DNA of 64,000 nucleotides from Chryseobacterium sp. T16E-39 (GTDB taxonomy: Bacteria > Bacteroidota > Bacteroidia > Flavobacteriales > Weeksellaceae). Both the position numbers and the translations under genes were made by a program. The notes beneath the pieces are model-generated. The model did no database searches. It saw only the letters and a list, made by a program, of their open reading frames with translations, and was not told the DNA's origin. Location of the stretch: the NCBI RefSeq assembly GCF_002216065.1, contig NZ_CP022282.1, positions 3,162,001 through 3,226,000 of the forward strand, given 5' to 3'. Shown piece after piece: positions 7,331 through 16,392 of this stretch. Position 1 is the first letter of the stretch. Each line of letters begins with the position of its first letter.

Positions 7331-7361
7331 AAAAAGCCGGTTTCACAAATTGTGAAACCGG
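7331..7361 (-). terminator. Terminator of the TPR gene
   Basis: On the minus strand CCGGTTTCACA, loop ATT, TGTGAAACCGG is followed by CTTTTTTAT. It lies 37 bases after the stop of the TPR gene. Confidence 0.85.
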
Positions 7362-7397
7362 GTTCTTATTTCAATGATCATTTAGTATAATGATGCG

Positions 7398-8801
7398 TTA
7401 GTTTTTTTTCTTCACTTTAGCCTTAACCTTTTTCACCTCATCTTTTATAAAAGGATATTTTTTCTGCATATCCTGTACAAGGGTTGGGTCTAATTCTAAT
7501 GCCTGTTTAAGTGATTCAATTCCTTTTTCCTGTTCTCTGAGGTTAAAGTAACAGTTGCTCAGCTGATAATACAATTCTGCTCTGTTGTGATTTTCTATCG
7601 CTTTATATAAAATCGTAACCGCTTCTTCATATTCACCCAAAAGCATCAATACTTCTGAGTATGCATACCAATTGTAAAATCTTGAAGCTTCCGATGCTAC
7701 TAATTTTTTCAAACAAGCAAGACTTTCTTCAAACTTCCCTGAATCAATGAACAAAAACGCCAGCCTTTTCTGATAATCCAGATTGCTGTCATTCAGATGG
7801 GTTGCTTCTTTTGCAAAATGCAGTGCTTCTGCCATTCCCCCCATTTCTTCATACAAATATGACTGCTCCATCATAGAAAGATAGAACTGAGGATCTTCTC
7901 TCAATGATTTCTGAAAAGAGTTTAATGCTACAATTGGCTGTTTCAAAGCTTTATAACACAACCCGATTTTATAGAAAGTGAATGCTTTGGTGTATTCCAA
8001 CTCGAGCATTTCCTCATATACCTCGATTGCTTTTTTATATTGTCCTAACGCTTCGTAACAAGCTGCTTTATTTGCATATACTCCCACAGAAGATGAGTTG
8101 ATCGCCAAAAGGTAATCAAACCCCTTGATCGCTTCCTCATAATTCTTTCTGTTGAAATAGAACTGTCCGTATTCATACCAAGCGGTTTCAGAATAGGAAA
8201 ATTCATCTAAATATTCATTCAAAAAGGCAATTGCCTCCTCACTCTTTTTCAGATCGTTAAAGCAGATCATACAGTTTTCCAACGAATATTCATCCGTTGG
8301 GTCTTCTTTCAATGCTTTTCTGTAATGTTTCAGAGCGTTGAAAGGGTCTCCTAAATTCACATATTCATCCGCAATAAAGTTGTGAAGGAAGTTTTCTTCT
8401 TCTTTCAATTCTAATGCTTTCTTACAAATTTCAATGGATCTTCTAGGGTTTCCCAGGTTCGAATAATACTTGGCGTAGCAAACTAAAAAGTCCGTGTGCT
8501 CCATAGATGAAGCCTTCAACTCGTCTATTAGCTCTTTTGCCGTATTATAATCCTCCCATTCCAGCAGAACTTCAAGTTTTTTAATCTTGATATCCAGTGA
8601 ATTGGGATGAAGCTTTAGGCCATAATTAACAGCATTATCTGCATAGTTAAAATCGCCCAGCTCCAGATAATAAACAATAATGTCTTCCAGTTCTTCTGTA
8701 TCGAAATAGAATTCATCATTGTTCTCAATCATTTCTTCGAACTTTTTTACAAGTTCATTACCAAAATATTCTTCCAATATAGTGTCTCCTCCGTCAGCCA
8801 A
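7398..8801 (-). CDS. Tetratricopeptide-repeat protein
   Basis: Cytosolic protein of 467 residues built almost entirely of tetratricopeptide repeats from about residue 40 to 450; the clearest units read NLGDPFNALKHYRKALKEDP, KNYEEAIKGFDYLLAIN, LGQYKKAIEVYEEMLELE and LREQEKGIESLKQALELDP. No signal peptide, lipobox or catalytic domain is seen, and the C-terminus is a Lys-rich tail (VKKVKAKVKKKN). TPR arrays mediate protein-protein contacts, so it is probably an adaptor, but no partner can be named. It is a single-gene unit with its own terminator. Confidence 0.88.
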   Translation of the reverse strand: MADGGDTILEEYFGNELVKKFEEMIENNDEFYFDTEELEDIIVYYLELGDFNYADNAVNYGLKLHPNSLDIKIKKLEVLLEWEDYNTAKELIDELKASSMEHTDFLVCYAKYYSNLGNPRRSIEICKKALELKEEENFLHNFIADEYVNLGDPFNALKHYRKALKEDPTDEYSLENCMICFNDLKKSEEAIAFLNEYLDEFSYSETAWYEYGQFYFNRKNYEEAIKGFDYLLAINSSSVGVYANKAACYEALGQYKKAIEVYEEMLELEYTKAFTFYKIGLCYKALKQPIVALNSFQKSLREDPQFYLSMMEQSYLYEEMGGMAEALHFAKEATHLNDSNLDYQKRLAFLFIDSGKFEESLACLKKLVASEASRFYNWYAYSEVLMLLGEYEEAVTILYKAIENHNRAELYYQLSNCYFNLREQEKGIESLKQALELDPTLVQDMQKKYPFIKDEVKKVKAKVKKKN

Positions 8802-8986
8802 TGCCCGAATTTTCTTGCGAACCTCGGCAAACTTATTTTAATTAATATACTACTTCTGAATTAGTTATTCAAAATTACTGCAAATTTGCGACTTTTTTTT
8901 GAATAATGTTTTCGTAATTTTCTATCCTAAAGATAGTAAAAAGAAGAATATAATAAAAGAATTGTGGATAAAAAGAGGTATTCACA

Positions 8987-9958
8987 TTAAATTAACACGA
9001 CTAATCTTTTTCTGTTAGGAATTTCATAATGCCAAATCCGTTCAATGTCTTTTAAATCAACATCTTCCGTTTCTATTTTTAGTTTTCCATCTGCAGCCGC
9101 CTGAAACATTTGGGGAATAATTTCTGTAAGCAATATCCTGAATTCTTCAGGAGTCCAGCTTCCTAATCCTGATCCTGAAATCTGAATATCGGTTCCTCTC
9201 AGGATTTGTGATGACAGCTGGATGGTATCACCACTCATTCCGCCCACTGAAACCAGTCTTGTTTTATGGGAAAAATTTCCATCTCCCTTTATAGCGGATA
9301 AAAGAAGTTCAATGGAATGCCCCCAAATGTAATCGAGTACAACATCAATAGGTGTTTCAGCATGGATCTCTTTTATTTTTTGTTTAAAATCTGCATCTTC
9401 AAGTTTCAGAGAGATAACCTCATCTGCTCCCAATTCATAAAGGGACTTTAAAGCTTCCTCATTCCGTCCGGTAGCGATGACTCTTTTAGCACCAAACAAT
9501 TTGGCCACCTGAATGGCAATCTTACCGGTTATTCCGGTTGCCCCATTGATCAGGACGGTCTCTCCTTCTTTTAACTGGGTTTTAAACCTCAACCCCATTG
9601 CAGAGCCCATTACCGCATTAGGTAAAGCTGCCGCTATGGAAAAATCCAATCCCTCAGGAATGGGAACGATCATTTTTTTATCTGCAACGGCTATTTCAGA
9701 GACTGTCCCTTTTTTACTGAAAAAATAAGCCTTCGAACCATCTTCCAGTAATCCTGCCCCGTCACTTCCTATAATTGTTGGCTGATGTTCTTCATTTACT
9801 GTAGAATAATGTTTTCCACTGGCTCTTGCCCTGTCAAGATGTTTTATAGATGCTGCTTTTACATAGATCAACTGCTCATCTTCGTTGGTAATTTCAGGTT
9901 CCTGAAAATCTGCATATTGGGGAATTCCTCCTTTTTCAAATACGACTGCTGCTTTCAT
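8987..9958 (-). CDS. Zinc-independent MDR oxidoreductase (quinone oxidoreductase-like)
   Basis: Medium-chain dehydrogenase/reductase of 323 residues. N-terminal GroES-like domain (residues 1-110) contains IIGSDGAGLLEDG; the Rossmann domain has the nucleotide-binding signature VLINGATGITGKIAIQVAKLFGA, where the ATG..G variant and the following AKRVIATGRNEE point to NADPH. Catalytic-zinc ligands are not evident, so it resembles quinone oxidoreductase/enoyl reductase types. I choose ATG 9958 (MKAAVVFEKGG); a start 21 bases upstream adds MYKNLNR, which has no place in the fold. A Crp/Fnr-type regulator gene lies 62 bases upstream on the same strand and may share the transcript. Confidence 0.88.
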   Translation of the reverse strand: MKAAVVFEKGGIPQYADFQEPEITNEDEQLIYVKAASIKHLDRARASGKHYSTVNEEHQPTIIGSDGAGLLEDGSKAYFFSKKGTVSEIAVADKKMIVPIPEGLDFSIAAALPNAVMGSAMGLRFKTQLKEGETVLINGATGITGKIAIQVAKLFGAKRVIATGRNEEALKSLYELGADEVISLKLEDADFKQKIKEIHAETPIDVVLDYIWGHSIELLLSAIKGDGNFSHKTRLVSVGGMSGDTIQLSSQILRGTDIQISGSGLGSWTPEEFRILLTEIIPQMFQAAADGKLKIETEDVDLKDIERIWHYEIPNRKRLVVLI

Positions 9959-10020
9959 TCTATTTAAATTTTTATACAAAATTATGTCGAAAGCAATTCG
10001 TGCTGCAATAACATTTGTTA

Positions 10021-10608
10021 TCAGTTGGATTCTTTATTTTCTTTTAAGATCTTGCTTTTGATCCTACTGAGATGTACGGTTGTAATTCCAAGGTAAGAGG
10101 CAATATAATGCTGGGGAACTCTTTTAATGATTTCCGGTTTTTCTTTGGTAAGGCTGAGATATCGCTGCTGGGGACTGTCTTTAATAAAAGAGAAGAAGTG
10201 TTTCATATAATCGAAAGTCCTCTCAAACACCGAATCCATAAATTGGTTTCTTAATTGAGGGTCCTCATACACTTCGGCCAGAATTTTATCAACAGTCGGC
10301 TTATCTATTTTCCATAAAATGCAGGGCTCTATCGTCTCGAAAGAAACCATACTTGGCAATCCTTTTCTAAAACTCTCCAAAGAAGAAAACATTGTATTCT
10401 CCATAAAAAACTGGAACGTAACATCTTTCCCATCATTGTTGTACCATGCTCTTGCGATTCCCTTTTCAATATAGTAGGCATGATGAGATACTTCACCTTC
10501 TTTCAGGAGTACTGTTTTTGCCGGAACCTCCATCCGCTCAAAGTCCTTCACAAACTCTGCACGTATTGCTTTCGGAAACGGAAATTTGTTTTTGAGATGC
10601 TCAAACAT
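10021..10608 (-). CDS. Crp/Fnr-family transcriptional regulator
   Basis: Regulator of 195 residues related in layout to the one at 6698-7279 but divergent in sequence. The N-terminal barrel covers VLLKEGEVSHHAYYIEKGIARAW and FQFFMENTMF; the C-terminal helix-turn-helix is YIASYLGITTVHLSRIKSKI. No cysteine cluster of the FNR type is present. It sits between the glmM terminator and the oxidoreductase gene, both on the same strand, so it may regulate itself and the oxidoreductase; this is inference from adjacency. Confidence 0.9.
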   Translation of the reverse strand: MFEHLKNKFPFPKAIRAEFVKDFERMEVPAKTVLLKEGEVSHHAYYIEKGIARAWYNNDGKDVTFQFFMENTMFSSLESFRKGLPSMVSFETIEPCILWKIDKPTVDKILAEVYEDPQLRNQFMDSVFERTFDYMKHFFSFIKDSPQQRYLSLTKEKPEIIKRVPQHYIASYLGITTVHLSRIKSKILKENKESN

Positions 10609-10621
10609 ATTACTGCTATAA

Positions 10622-10654
10622 AAAAAGAACGGAACTCAATGCTCCGTTCTTTTT
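10622..10654 (-). terminator. Terminator of glmM
   Basis: AAAAAGAACGGA and TCCGTTCTTTTT pair over 12 bp around a 9-nt loop just after the glmM stop (minus strand). Confidence 0.82.
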
Positions 10655-10660
10655 ATTTTT

Positions 10661-12043
10661 TTAAATCAAACTATTTATTTTAGCGATGATCTGATCAGCC
10701 AACTGATCCGCTTCTTCCTGAGATTTAGCTTCAGTATATACTCTGATAATAGGTTCTGTATTTGATTTACGAAGATGAACCCAGTTGTTTTCAAAATCTA
10801 TTTTCACCCCATCAATGGTAGAAACTTCTTCATTCTGATATTCTTTTTCCATTTTGGCTAAGATATCATCCACATTAATTTCCGGAGTCAGTTCAATTTT
10901 CTTTTTCCCCATAAAATAGCTTGGATAGCCAGCTCTCAATTCTGAAACCGTTTTATTTTCTTTTGCCAAATAAGTAAGGAAAAGTGCTACTCCTACTAAA
11001 GAATCTCTTCCATAATGAAGATCAGGATAAATAATTCCACCATTTCCTTCACCTCCAATAACGGCATTCTTTTCTTTCATCAAGGTAACCACATTCACTT
11101 CTCCTACAGCACTCGCAAAATACTCCGAGTTATGATTTTGAGCGATATCTCTCAAGGCACGGCTTGAAGAAAGATTTGATATTGCCACCCCATTTTTATG
11201 TTTTAAAAGATAATCCGCGATCGCAACCAATGTATATTCTTCACCAAACATTTCTCCTTTTTCATCGATCAAAGCCAATCTGTCTACATCAGGATCTACA
11301 ACCACTCCAAAATCTGCCTTTTCTTTTTTTACCAGTTCGCAGATATCACCTAAATGTTCTTTTAATGGTTCCGGGTTGTGTGGAAAATGTCCATTAGGCT
11401 CACAATATAATTTTACCGTTTCACATCCTAATTTATCCAATAACATAGGGATTGCAATTCCTCCTGTAGAATTTACAGCATCTAAAACGACTTTGAAGTT
11501 TTTTGCTTTGATAGCCTCCACATCTACCATTGGTAAATCAAGAATCTGCTGGATATGAATATCAAAAGCATCATCTCTTGTTTCATATTTTCCTAAATCA
11601 TCTACTTCCGCAAAGTTGAAATCTTCTCTTTCAGCGATAGCCAGCATCTCTGCGCCATTCTCTCCACTGATGAATTCTCCTTTCTCATTCAATAATTTAA
11701 GGGCATTCCACTGCTTTGGATTGTGAGAAGCTGTAAGAATAATTCCTCCATCTGCTTTTAGCTCAGGCACCATAATCTCAACAGTAGGTGTCGTGGAAAG
11801 CCCAAGATCAACCACATTGATCCCTAACCCCTGAAGAGTTGCTGTAACTAAAGAAGAAACCATTCCACCAGAAATTCTGGCATCTCTTCCTATAACAAGC
11901 GTTAAATCTTTTTTGTTTTTATTATTCTGAAGCCAAGTTCCGAATGCTGAAGCAAATTTTACCACATCGAGTGGCGTTAAGTTATCATTTACTTTTCCTC
12001 CGATCGTTCCCCGGATTCCTGAAATACTTTTTATTAATGACAT
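10661..12043 (-). CDS. glmM: Phosphoglucosamine mutase
   Basis: Alpha-D-phosphohexomutase of 460 residues that converts glucosamine-6-phosphate to glucosamine-1-phosphate for UDP-GlcNAc, hence peptidoglycan and LPS synthesis. Four-domain order is visible: N-terminal SISGIRGTIGG, the active-site phosphoserine loop TASHNPKQWNALK near residue 100, the metal loop DPDVDRLALID (about 250), the sugar-binding loop GGEGNGGIIYP (about 330) and the C-terminal phosphate-binding RKSNTEPIIRVYTEA. In Bacteroidetes this mutase is usually annotated glmM although the family also includes phosphomannomutases, so sugar specificity is by family placement. It is a single-gene unit with a terminator directly downstream. 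Confidence 0.92.
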   Translation of the reverse strand: MSLIKSISGIRGTIGGKVNDNLTPLDVVKFASAFGTWLQNNKNKKDLTLVIGRDARISGGMVSSLVTATLQGLGINVVDLGLSTTPTVEIMVPELKADGGIILTASHNPKQWNALKLLNEKGEFISGENGAEMLAIAEREDFNFAEVDDLGKYETRDDAFDIHIQQILDLPMVDVEAIKAKNFKVVLDAVNSTGGIAIPMLLDKLGCETVKLYCEPNGHFPHNPEPLKEHLGDICELVKKEKADFGVVVDPDVDRLALIDEKGEMFGEEYTLVAIADYLLKHKNGVAISNLSSSRALRDIAQNHNSEYFASAVGEVNVVTLMKEKNAVIGGEGNGGIIYPDLHYGRDSLVGVALFLTYLAKENKTVSELRAGYPSYFMGKKKIELTPEINVDDILAKMEKEYQNEEVSTIDGVKIDFENNWVHLRKSNTEPIIRVYTEAKSQEEADQLADQIIAKINSLI

Positions 12044-12132
12044 TGTAGGTCTTTTGTAAGTTTAAATTCTATTTATATTTTGCGTAAGGCTGAGCAAAAT
12101 TAGAAATTATTTACATCATTTGTGTCACAAAT

Positions 12133-12285
12133 TTATGAACAACCACAATCTTTGTCGCAGCCACCTCCTTTGGAGTTGAATTTTTTAGGTGCAAAATTCT
12201 TTCTCAGTACTCTAAATAAAGAGTAACAAGCGAATCCTACGATAAGAAATACGATAACGTATTGAAAAATTAATGAAGAGTTCAT
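12133..12285 (-). CDS. FeoB-associated Cys-rich membrane peptide
   Basis: Peptide of 50 residues with one transmembrane helix (about residues 6-24, LIFQYVIVFLIVGFACYSLF) and a short cytosolic tail ending KGGGCDKDCGCS, whose three closely spaced cysteines could bind iron or another metal. Its ATG overlaps the feoB stop by one base (TAATG), so it is translationally coupled to feoB. The family (FeoB-associated Cys-rich, PF12669) is known to follow feoB and may play the role of FeoC; its mechanism is not settled. Longer in-frame starts upstream fall inside feoB and are unlikely. Confidence 0.88.
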   Translation of the reverse strand: MNSSLIFQYVIVFLIVGFACYSLFRVLRKNFAPKKFNSKGGGCDKDCGCS

Positions 12286-14318
12286 TATTTTAGAATTTGA
12301 TAGATAAACATCGACACAAAGTATGCCAAACCTGTCATCATGACTACCTGAAAGCCTGTCCATTTTAGGCTTTTGGTCTCTCTGTAAACTACTGCCAGTG
12401 TGGAAACACACTGCATTGCAAATGCATAAAATAAAAGTATGGATATCCCGGTTGCAAAATTAAACACTTTTTCACCATTTGGCTTTACGTCGTGTCTCAT
12501 TTTGTCAATTACTTTTACTTCAGGAGCATCATCACTCAAACTATATAAAGTAGACATTGTGCCTACGAAAACTTCTCTTGCCACAAAGCTTGTAATAATT
12601 CCTACCCCCATTTTCCAGTCGTATCCCAATGGAGCAATTGCAGGCTCGATTGCCTTACCCATCTTTGCGAGATAGGAGTGATCAAGCTTAACATCCGTTG
12701 CAACCATTTCGTTGGTTTTTTGTGATGGACCAAAATAACTAAGGACCCAGATGATAATACTTACAATGAAAATTATTTTTCCTGCTCCTGTAATAAAGTC
12801 CCAGACCTTACCGAGAACCATTTTAAAATCGTATCCGAATAACGGTTTTTTATAGGTGGGTAAATCCATCACAAGGTATGTTTTACCTTTATCCTTAATA
12901 AATCTTTTTAAGATTGCAGCTGAGAATAAAGCCACCAGGAAACCTAATAAATACATTCCCATTAATACCAGTGCTTTATATTTTATTCCCAGGAAGCTGT
13001 GGTCTGAAATCACTAGCCCAATAACAATACTATAGACAGGAAGTCTGGCAGAACATGTCATAAAAGGTGTTACTAAAATCGTTAGCAACCTTTCTTTTAC
13101 ATTTTCGATATTACGTGTTGAGATCACTGCCGGAATCGCACAGGCCGTTCCTGAAACCAATGGAACAATACTTTTTCCATTTAATCCAAAAGGCCTTAAA
13201 AACCGGTCCATCAGGAAAATTACTCTTGCCATATATCCTGAATCCTCAAGTAAATATAAGAAGTACAACAAGATTCCAATTTGTGGAGCAAAAACCATGA
13301 TTCCTCCTAAACCTGGAATAATTCCGTTGGAAACTAATGAATTAAGAGGTCCTTCAGGAAGATGTTCGCCAGTGAAGGCTGAAAGCCATGAGAAGAAACT
13401 TTCGATCCAGTTCATTGGGTATTCTGCAAGAAAGAAAACGCTTTGGAATATGATCAGTAAGATGAGCATAAAAATAATATATCCCCAAAATTTATGTACT
13501 AAAACCTTATCCAGCTTTTCTGTCAACAATTCTTTGAATTGTGGTTTTTTAGTAATTACATTGGCTAAGATCTTATCAACATTCTGGTACCTTCTTACTG
13601 TTTCCTGAACCTGCAGTCTTTTAGGAACCAGACTTTTAGCATCCGGTCCATTCAATATGTCGTGTACAGATTCTATTTTGCTAAGCTCGGTTCCGGAAGA
13701 TATGCTCATCCATGCTTTATAATCACTGTCCAGACCTTTGTGAGCGGCAATTTTTGCAATAAAATCCTTATGTTCATTCGGGACCTCGAAAGAAGCCCTA
13801 TCTGTTTTTTGAAAATCACTGTTAAAAACAGCTTCTCTTATTTCATCTATTCCAATCTGTTCTTTAGCGTTGGTTTGAATAATTTTAATATTCAATGAAT
13901 TTGAGAATTGCTGGATATCAATATTAATTCCACGTCTCTCCGCCTGGTCGATCTGGTTAACCACTAAAATAAGAGGAACACCTAAGTCCTGGATTTGTTG
14001 GAATAAAAGAAGACCTCTTTTTAAGCTTAATGCTTCAAGAATATAGACTACCCCAGCATAGTTTTGCTGTTCATCGATCAGAAATTTAGAAAAAATAGCT
14101 TCGTCCTCAGAGCTTGGATATATACTGTAAGAGCCGGGCAAATCTACCACCTCAACCTCTTCATCCTTATAGCTATAATTCCCCGAATAGCTTGCAACGG
14201 TAACACCAGCATAGTTTCCCGTCTTCTGCTTTTTATTACAGAGTGTATTGAAAACTGTGGATTTCCCTACATTCGGATTTCCAACTAAAAGTACCTGTTT
14301 TTTCTTATTTTCCTGCAT
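12285..14318 (-). CDS. feoB: Ferrous iron transport GTPase/permease
   Basis: Inner-membrane ferrous iron importer of 677 residues. The N-terminal G domain has G1 GNPNVGKST, G3 DLPGSYSIYPSSEDE and a G4-like NQID; a helical regulatory domain follows to about residue 270. The C-terminal part has two Gate-type (nucleoside recognition) helical bundles with VPLVSGTACAIPAVISTRNI, which contains the conserved cysteine of the proposed ion path, and TSFVAREVFVGTMSTLYSL. It is co-translated with feoA upstream (one-base overlap) and the Cys-rich peptide downstream (one-base overlap). Regulation by Fur is plausible but I did not identify an operator. Confidence 0.96.
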   Translation of the reverse strand: MQENKKKQVLLVGNPNVGKSTVFNTLCNKKQKTGNYAGVTVASYSGNYSYKDEEVEVVDLPGSYSIYPSSEDEAIFSKFLIDEQQNYAGVVYILEALSLKRGLLLFQQIQDLGVPLILVVNQIDQAERRGINIDIQQFSNSLNIKIIQTNAKEQIGIDEIREAVFNSDFQKTDRASFEVPNEHKDFIAKIAAHKGLDSDYKAWMSISSGTELSKIESVHDILNGPDAKSLVPKRLQVQETVRRYQNVDKILANVITKKPQFKELLTEKLDKVLVHKFWGYIIFMLILLIIFQSVFFLAEYPMNWIESFFSWLSAFTGEHLPEGPLNSLVSNGIIPGLGGIMVFAPQIGILLYFLYLLEDSGYMARVIFLMDRFLRPFGLNGKSIVPLVSGTACAIPAVISTRNIENVKERLLTILVTPFMTCSARLPVYSIVIGLVISDHSFLGIKYKALVLMGMYLLGFLVALFSAAILKRFIKDKGKTYLVMDLPTYKKPLFGYDFKMVLGKVWDFITGAGKIIFIVSIIIWVLSYFGPSQKTNEMVATDVKLDHSYLAKMGKAIEPAIAPLGYDWKMGVGIITSFVAREVFVGTMSTLYSLSDDAPEVKVIDKMRHDVKPNGEKVFNFATGISILLFYAFAMQCVSTLAVVYRETKSLKWTGFQVVMMTGLAYFVSMFIYQILK

Positions 14319-14590
14319 TAATCCAATTCTTGTACAATAATATAATCTCCTTCTTCTTCTCTAAGAGCAATACGGCTTTTTTCATCCCCAAACTCCACAT
14401 ACATAGGACCATTAAACGGAGCCTGATACAAAATCCTGAAAACAGTTTCGGGTAGAAGACCCATTTCTATGATTTTGTTCGGCATCTTTAGATGATCATT
14501 ATCATAACCCAATATTTTCCCCATTTTGTTCTTAGGGAAACTGCTTAATTTATGTAAATCCTTCTCTTTCAAAGCCTGCTTTTTGTACAT
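14318..14590 (-). CDS. feoA: Ferrous iron transport protein A (SH3-like)
   Basis: Protein of 90 residues with the SH3-like FeoA fold: LSSFPKNKMGKILGYDND, the conserved EMGLLPETVFRILYQAP and RIALREEEGDYIIVQEL. FeoA binds the cytosolic part of FeoB and modulates iron uptake. It is the first gene of the three-gene feo operon; its stop overlaps the feoB start by one base. Length and position match stand-alone FeoA of Bacteroidetes, in contrast to the FeoA-FeoB fusions found in some relatives. Confidence 0.94.
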   Translation of the reverse strand: MYKKQALKEKDLHKLSSFPKNKMGKILGYDNDHLKMPNKIIEMGLLPETVFRILYQAPFNGPMYVEFGDEKSRIALREEEGDYIIVQELD

Positions 14591-14633
14591 GCAAATGTAC
14601 GCTATTTAAATTTAATCTAAATAACCTCTTCCT

Positions 14634-14672
14634 TAAAAAAAATAAACCCAAATGCATTAAAACATTTGGGTT
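14634..14672 (-). terminator. Terminator of the GLPGLI gene
   Basis: On the minus strand AACCCAAATG, 8-nt loop, CATTTGGGTT is followed by TATTTTTTTT. It lies 35 bases after the GLPGLI stop and just upstream of feoA, insulating the two. Confidence 0.85.
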
Positions 14673-14706
14673 CATTTGATAAAATATAATTTAGTTAATT
14701 GAATGT

Positions 14707-15612
14707 CTATTTTTTCTTTTTCTCTGTTGCCTGTACCTTTTCAATTGGATTATCATTGGCATTAAAGAATTCTTTGTATTGCTTTTCCTGTTTCTTCATC
14801 ATATCTCCTATCGTTCCATCCATCCCTGGTATTGTCTTGGAAAGCATTTCCTGAGTCATCATCGGTCTCATGGTTGCAAAAGGGTCTTTCTTAAAATCAT
14901 TGTATGTCTTTTCAAACTTTTCTCTTGTCAGTTCATTGACCTTTCCTCCTTTCGCCTGCATTATATTTTCAACATACGAGTATTCGGTATAATCTTTTAC
15001 TTTCTTGTTTCCCTGAAGTACCCAAGAATAATCTTTTGCGTCGTCTTCTATTTTTACGATCAAACCTGGAAGACCAGAGAATTTATAGGGTCCATCCTGA
15101 AAAGGCAGATCAGTAGTGAACCATGCTGTCCATTTTCTTCCTCCGAATTCTGTTGTTGCTTTTTGTGTATTATAGGCTCCGATCTTCTGTTTGTCTGTCA
15201 GAATATTCCAGTTGAATTTCGGTTCTTCGTTATATCCAATATTGCTGGGTGTGAATCCACTTGCAATTTTATCTACATACTGAACTCTCATGCTTGGGTA
15301 AAATTTGTATACTCTTGCAGAGATCTTAGGTTGTCTGATTGTTTTAGAGAGATCTTTCATTACCCCTGCCTTCTGCATTGCTTCAATCTCCACTTTCAGG
15401 ATAGAATCCTGAGCAATAATTGTATAATCCTGATAAATAGATCTGTTTTTATCTGTAATGTCCAAAATGGTGATTACTTTTTCTATTTTCGTAGAGTCCT
15501 TTTTAGGTTTAAAAGTAAGCTCATAAAAGAAACGGTTCGCAGTTTCTTTAGATTCCTGAGCATTTGCAAGCGCAAAAAGAGCAATTAAGAATACTGAAAG
15601 CAGCTTTTTCAT
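14707..15612 (-). CDS. GLPGLI family exported protein
   Basis: Protein of 301 residues with a signal peptide (MKKLLSVFLIALFALANAQ) and the family-naming motif FSGLPGLIVKIED near residue 180, preceded by KWTAWFTTDLPFQDGPYKF. GLPGLI proteins are Bacteroidetes-specific, exported, and of unknown function; they are often near TonB-dependent receptors with carboxypeptidase-like domains, and one of these lies 0.8 kb away at 16393-19077, though on a separate transcript. The C-terminus is a Lys-rich tail (QATEKKKK). It is transcribed alone, with its own terminator. Confidence 0.9.
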   Translation of the reverse strand: MKKLLSVFLIALFALANAQESKETANRFFYELTFKPKKDSTKIEKVITILDITDKNRSIYQDYTIIAQDSILKVEIEAMQKAGVMKDLSKTIRQPKISARVYKFYPSMRVQYVDKIASGFTPSNIGYNEEPKFNWNILTDKQKIGAYNTQKATTEFGGRKWTAWFTTDLPFQDGPYKFSGLPGLIVKIEDDAKDYSWVLQGNKKVKDYTEYSYVENIMQAKGGKVNELTREKFEKTYNDFKKDPFATMRPMMTQEMLSKTIPGMDGTIGDMMKKQEKQYKEFFNANDNPIEKVQATEKKKK

Positions 15613-15840
15613 TGTAATAATGTTTACTTATTAGTTACTATTTCATCAAAAATGTTACAGCTTATTTTAATTTATTTTCTAAACCCCTCATTTTAATTCA
15701 TTTGAAAAATTCAAAATAGGATCAGATTCGAATAAAGCCTGTTTCGGATTTTACTTATTGATTTTTAAAGATTATTATTCTGTTAAAACATTAATCACTA
15801 TAAAAAGTTTAACTTTAAATACCTAAAAACAAAAATTAAT

Positions 15841-16335
15841 ATGGACACATTAGCTCAATTAAAATCTGAACTCGATAGCGAGTACCAAACAACCAGGAAA
15901 TTTTTCGATATCTACCCGGATAACAAAAATGAGTATGCTCCCCATGAAAAGAGCATGAAAATGAAGTCACTCGCCAATCATCTTGCAGATGTTTTTGAAT
16001 GGCCTAACACAATGCTAACAACTTCTGAACTGGACTTCGGTACAGCCCAACAACCGACATTGTCTTCAACAAAAGATGAACTCCTGAAAAAGCTGGATGA
16101 GAACTATAAATCCGGTATTGATGCATTGGAAAACGCTAAAGAAGAAGATTTGAATTCTACGTGGGCCTTGAAACATAACGGTCATGAATTGGCAAAATGG
16201 ACCAAGTATGCTTCAATCCGCCATAGTTTAAATCAGATCACCCATCACAGAGCACAATTAGGTGTATATTACAGACTCAATGACCTTCCTTTACCTGGAA
16301 GCTATGGCCCGTCCGCAGATGTACAGAGTTTTTAA
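15841..16335 (+). CDS. DinB/YfiT-superfamily protein
   Basis: Protein of 164 residues with the four-helix DinB_2 fold. Likely metal ligands are the His in SLANHLADVFEW (helix 2) and the pair in ITHHRAQLGVYYRL (helix 4), the standard DinB triad spacing. DinB-like proteins include thiol-dependent transferases and stress-induced proteins of unknown activity; nothing here picks one. The run from 15613 to 15840 upstream is AT-rich with no other gene. A bidirectional terminator follows, shared with the convergent TonB-dependent receptor. Confidence 0.85.
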   Translation: MDTLAQLKSELDSEYQTTRKFFDIYPDNKNEYAPHEKSMKMKSLANHLADVFEWPNTMLTTSELDFGTAQQPTLSSTKDELLKKLDENYKSGIDALENAKEEDLNSTWALKHNGHELAKWTKYASIRHSLNQITHHRAQLGVYYRLNDLPLPGSYGPSADVQSF

Positions 16336-16348
16336 AACATTATAATAA

Positions 16349-16376
16349 AAAAGCCAATCTCTGGAGATTGGCTTTT
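16349..16376. terminator. Bidirectional terminator (DinB gene / TonB receptor)
   Basis: AAAAGCCAATCT, loop CTGG, AGATTGGCTTTT: a 12-bp perfect stem with A and T tracts on either side, lying between two convergent stops. Confidence 0.88.
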
Positions 16377-16392
16377 CTGTTTATGCTATTTA

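Noticed and set aside
12119..12131. TTTGTGTCACAAA near the end of the feo operon as an NrtR site
   Set aside because: The halves resemble the motif but lack the 7-base spacer and the position is downstream of genes.
12286..12411. Upstream extension of the Cys-rich peptide to 92 residues
   Set aside because: The extension is antisense-free but lies inside feoB in another frame; the transmembrane helix and the TAATG overlap fix the start at 12285.
14779..15588. Long plus-strand ORF of 269 codons opposite the GLPGLI gene
   Set aside because: It has Phe/Ile/Cys-rich, non-protein-like composition and lies exactly antisense to a well-supported gene with signal peptide and family motif.
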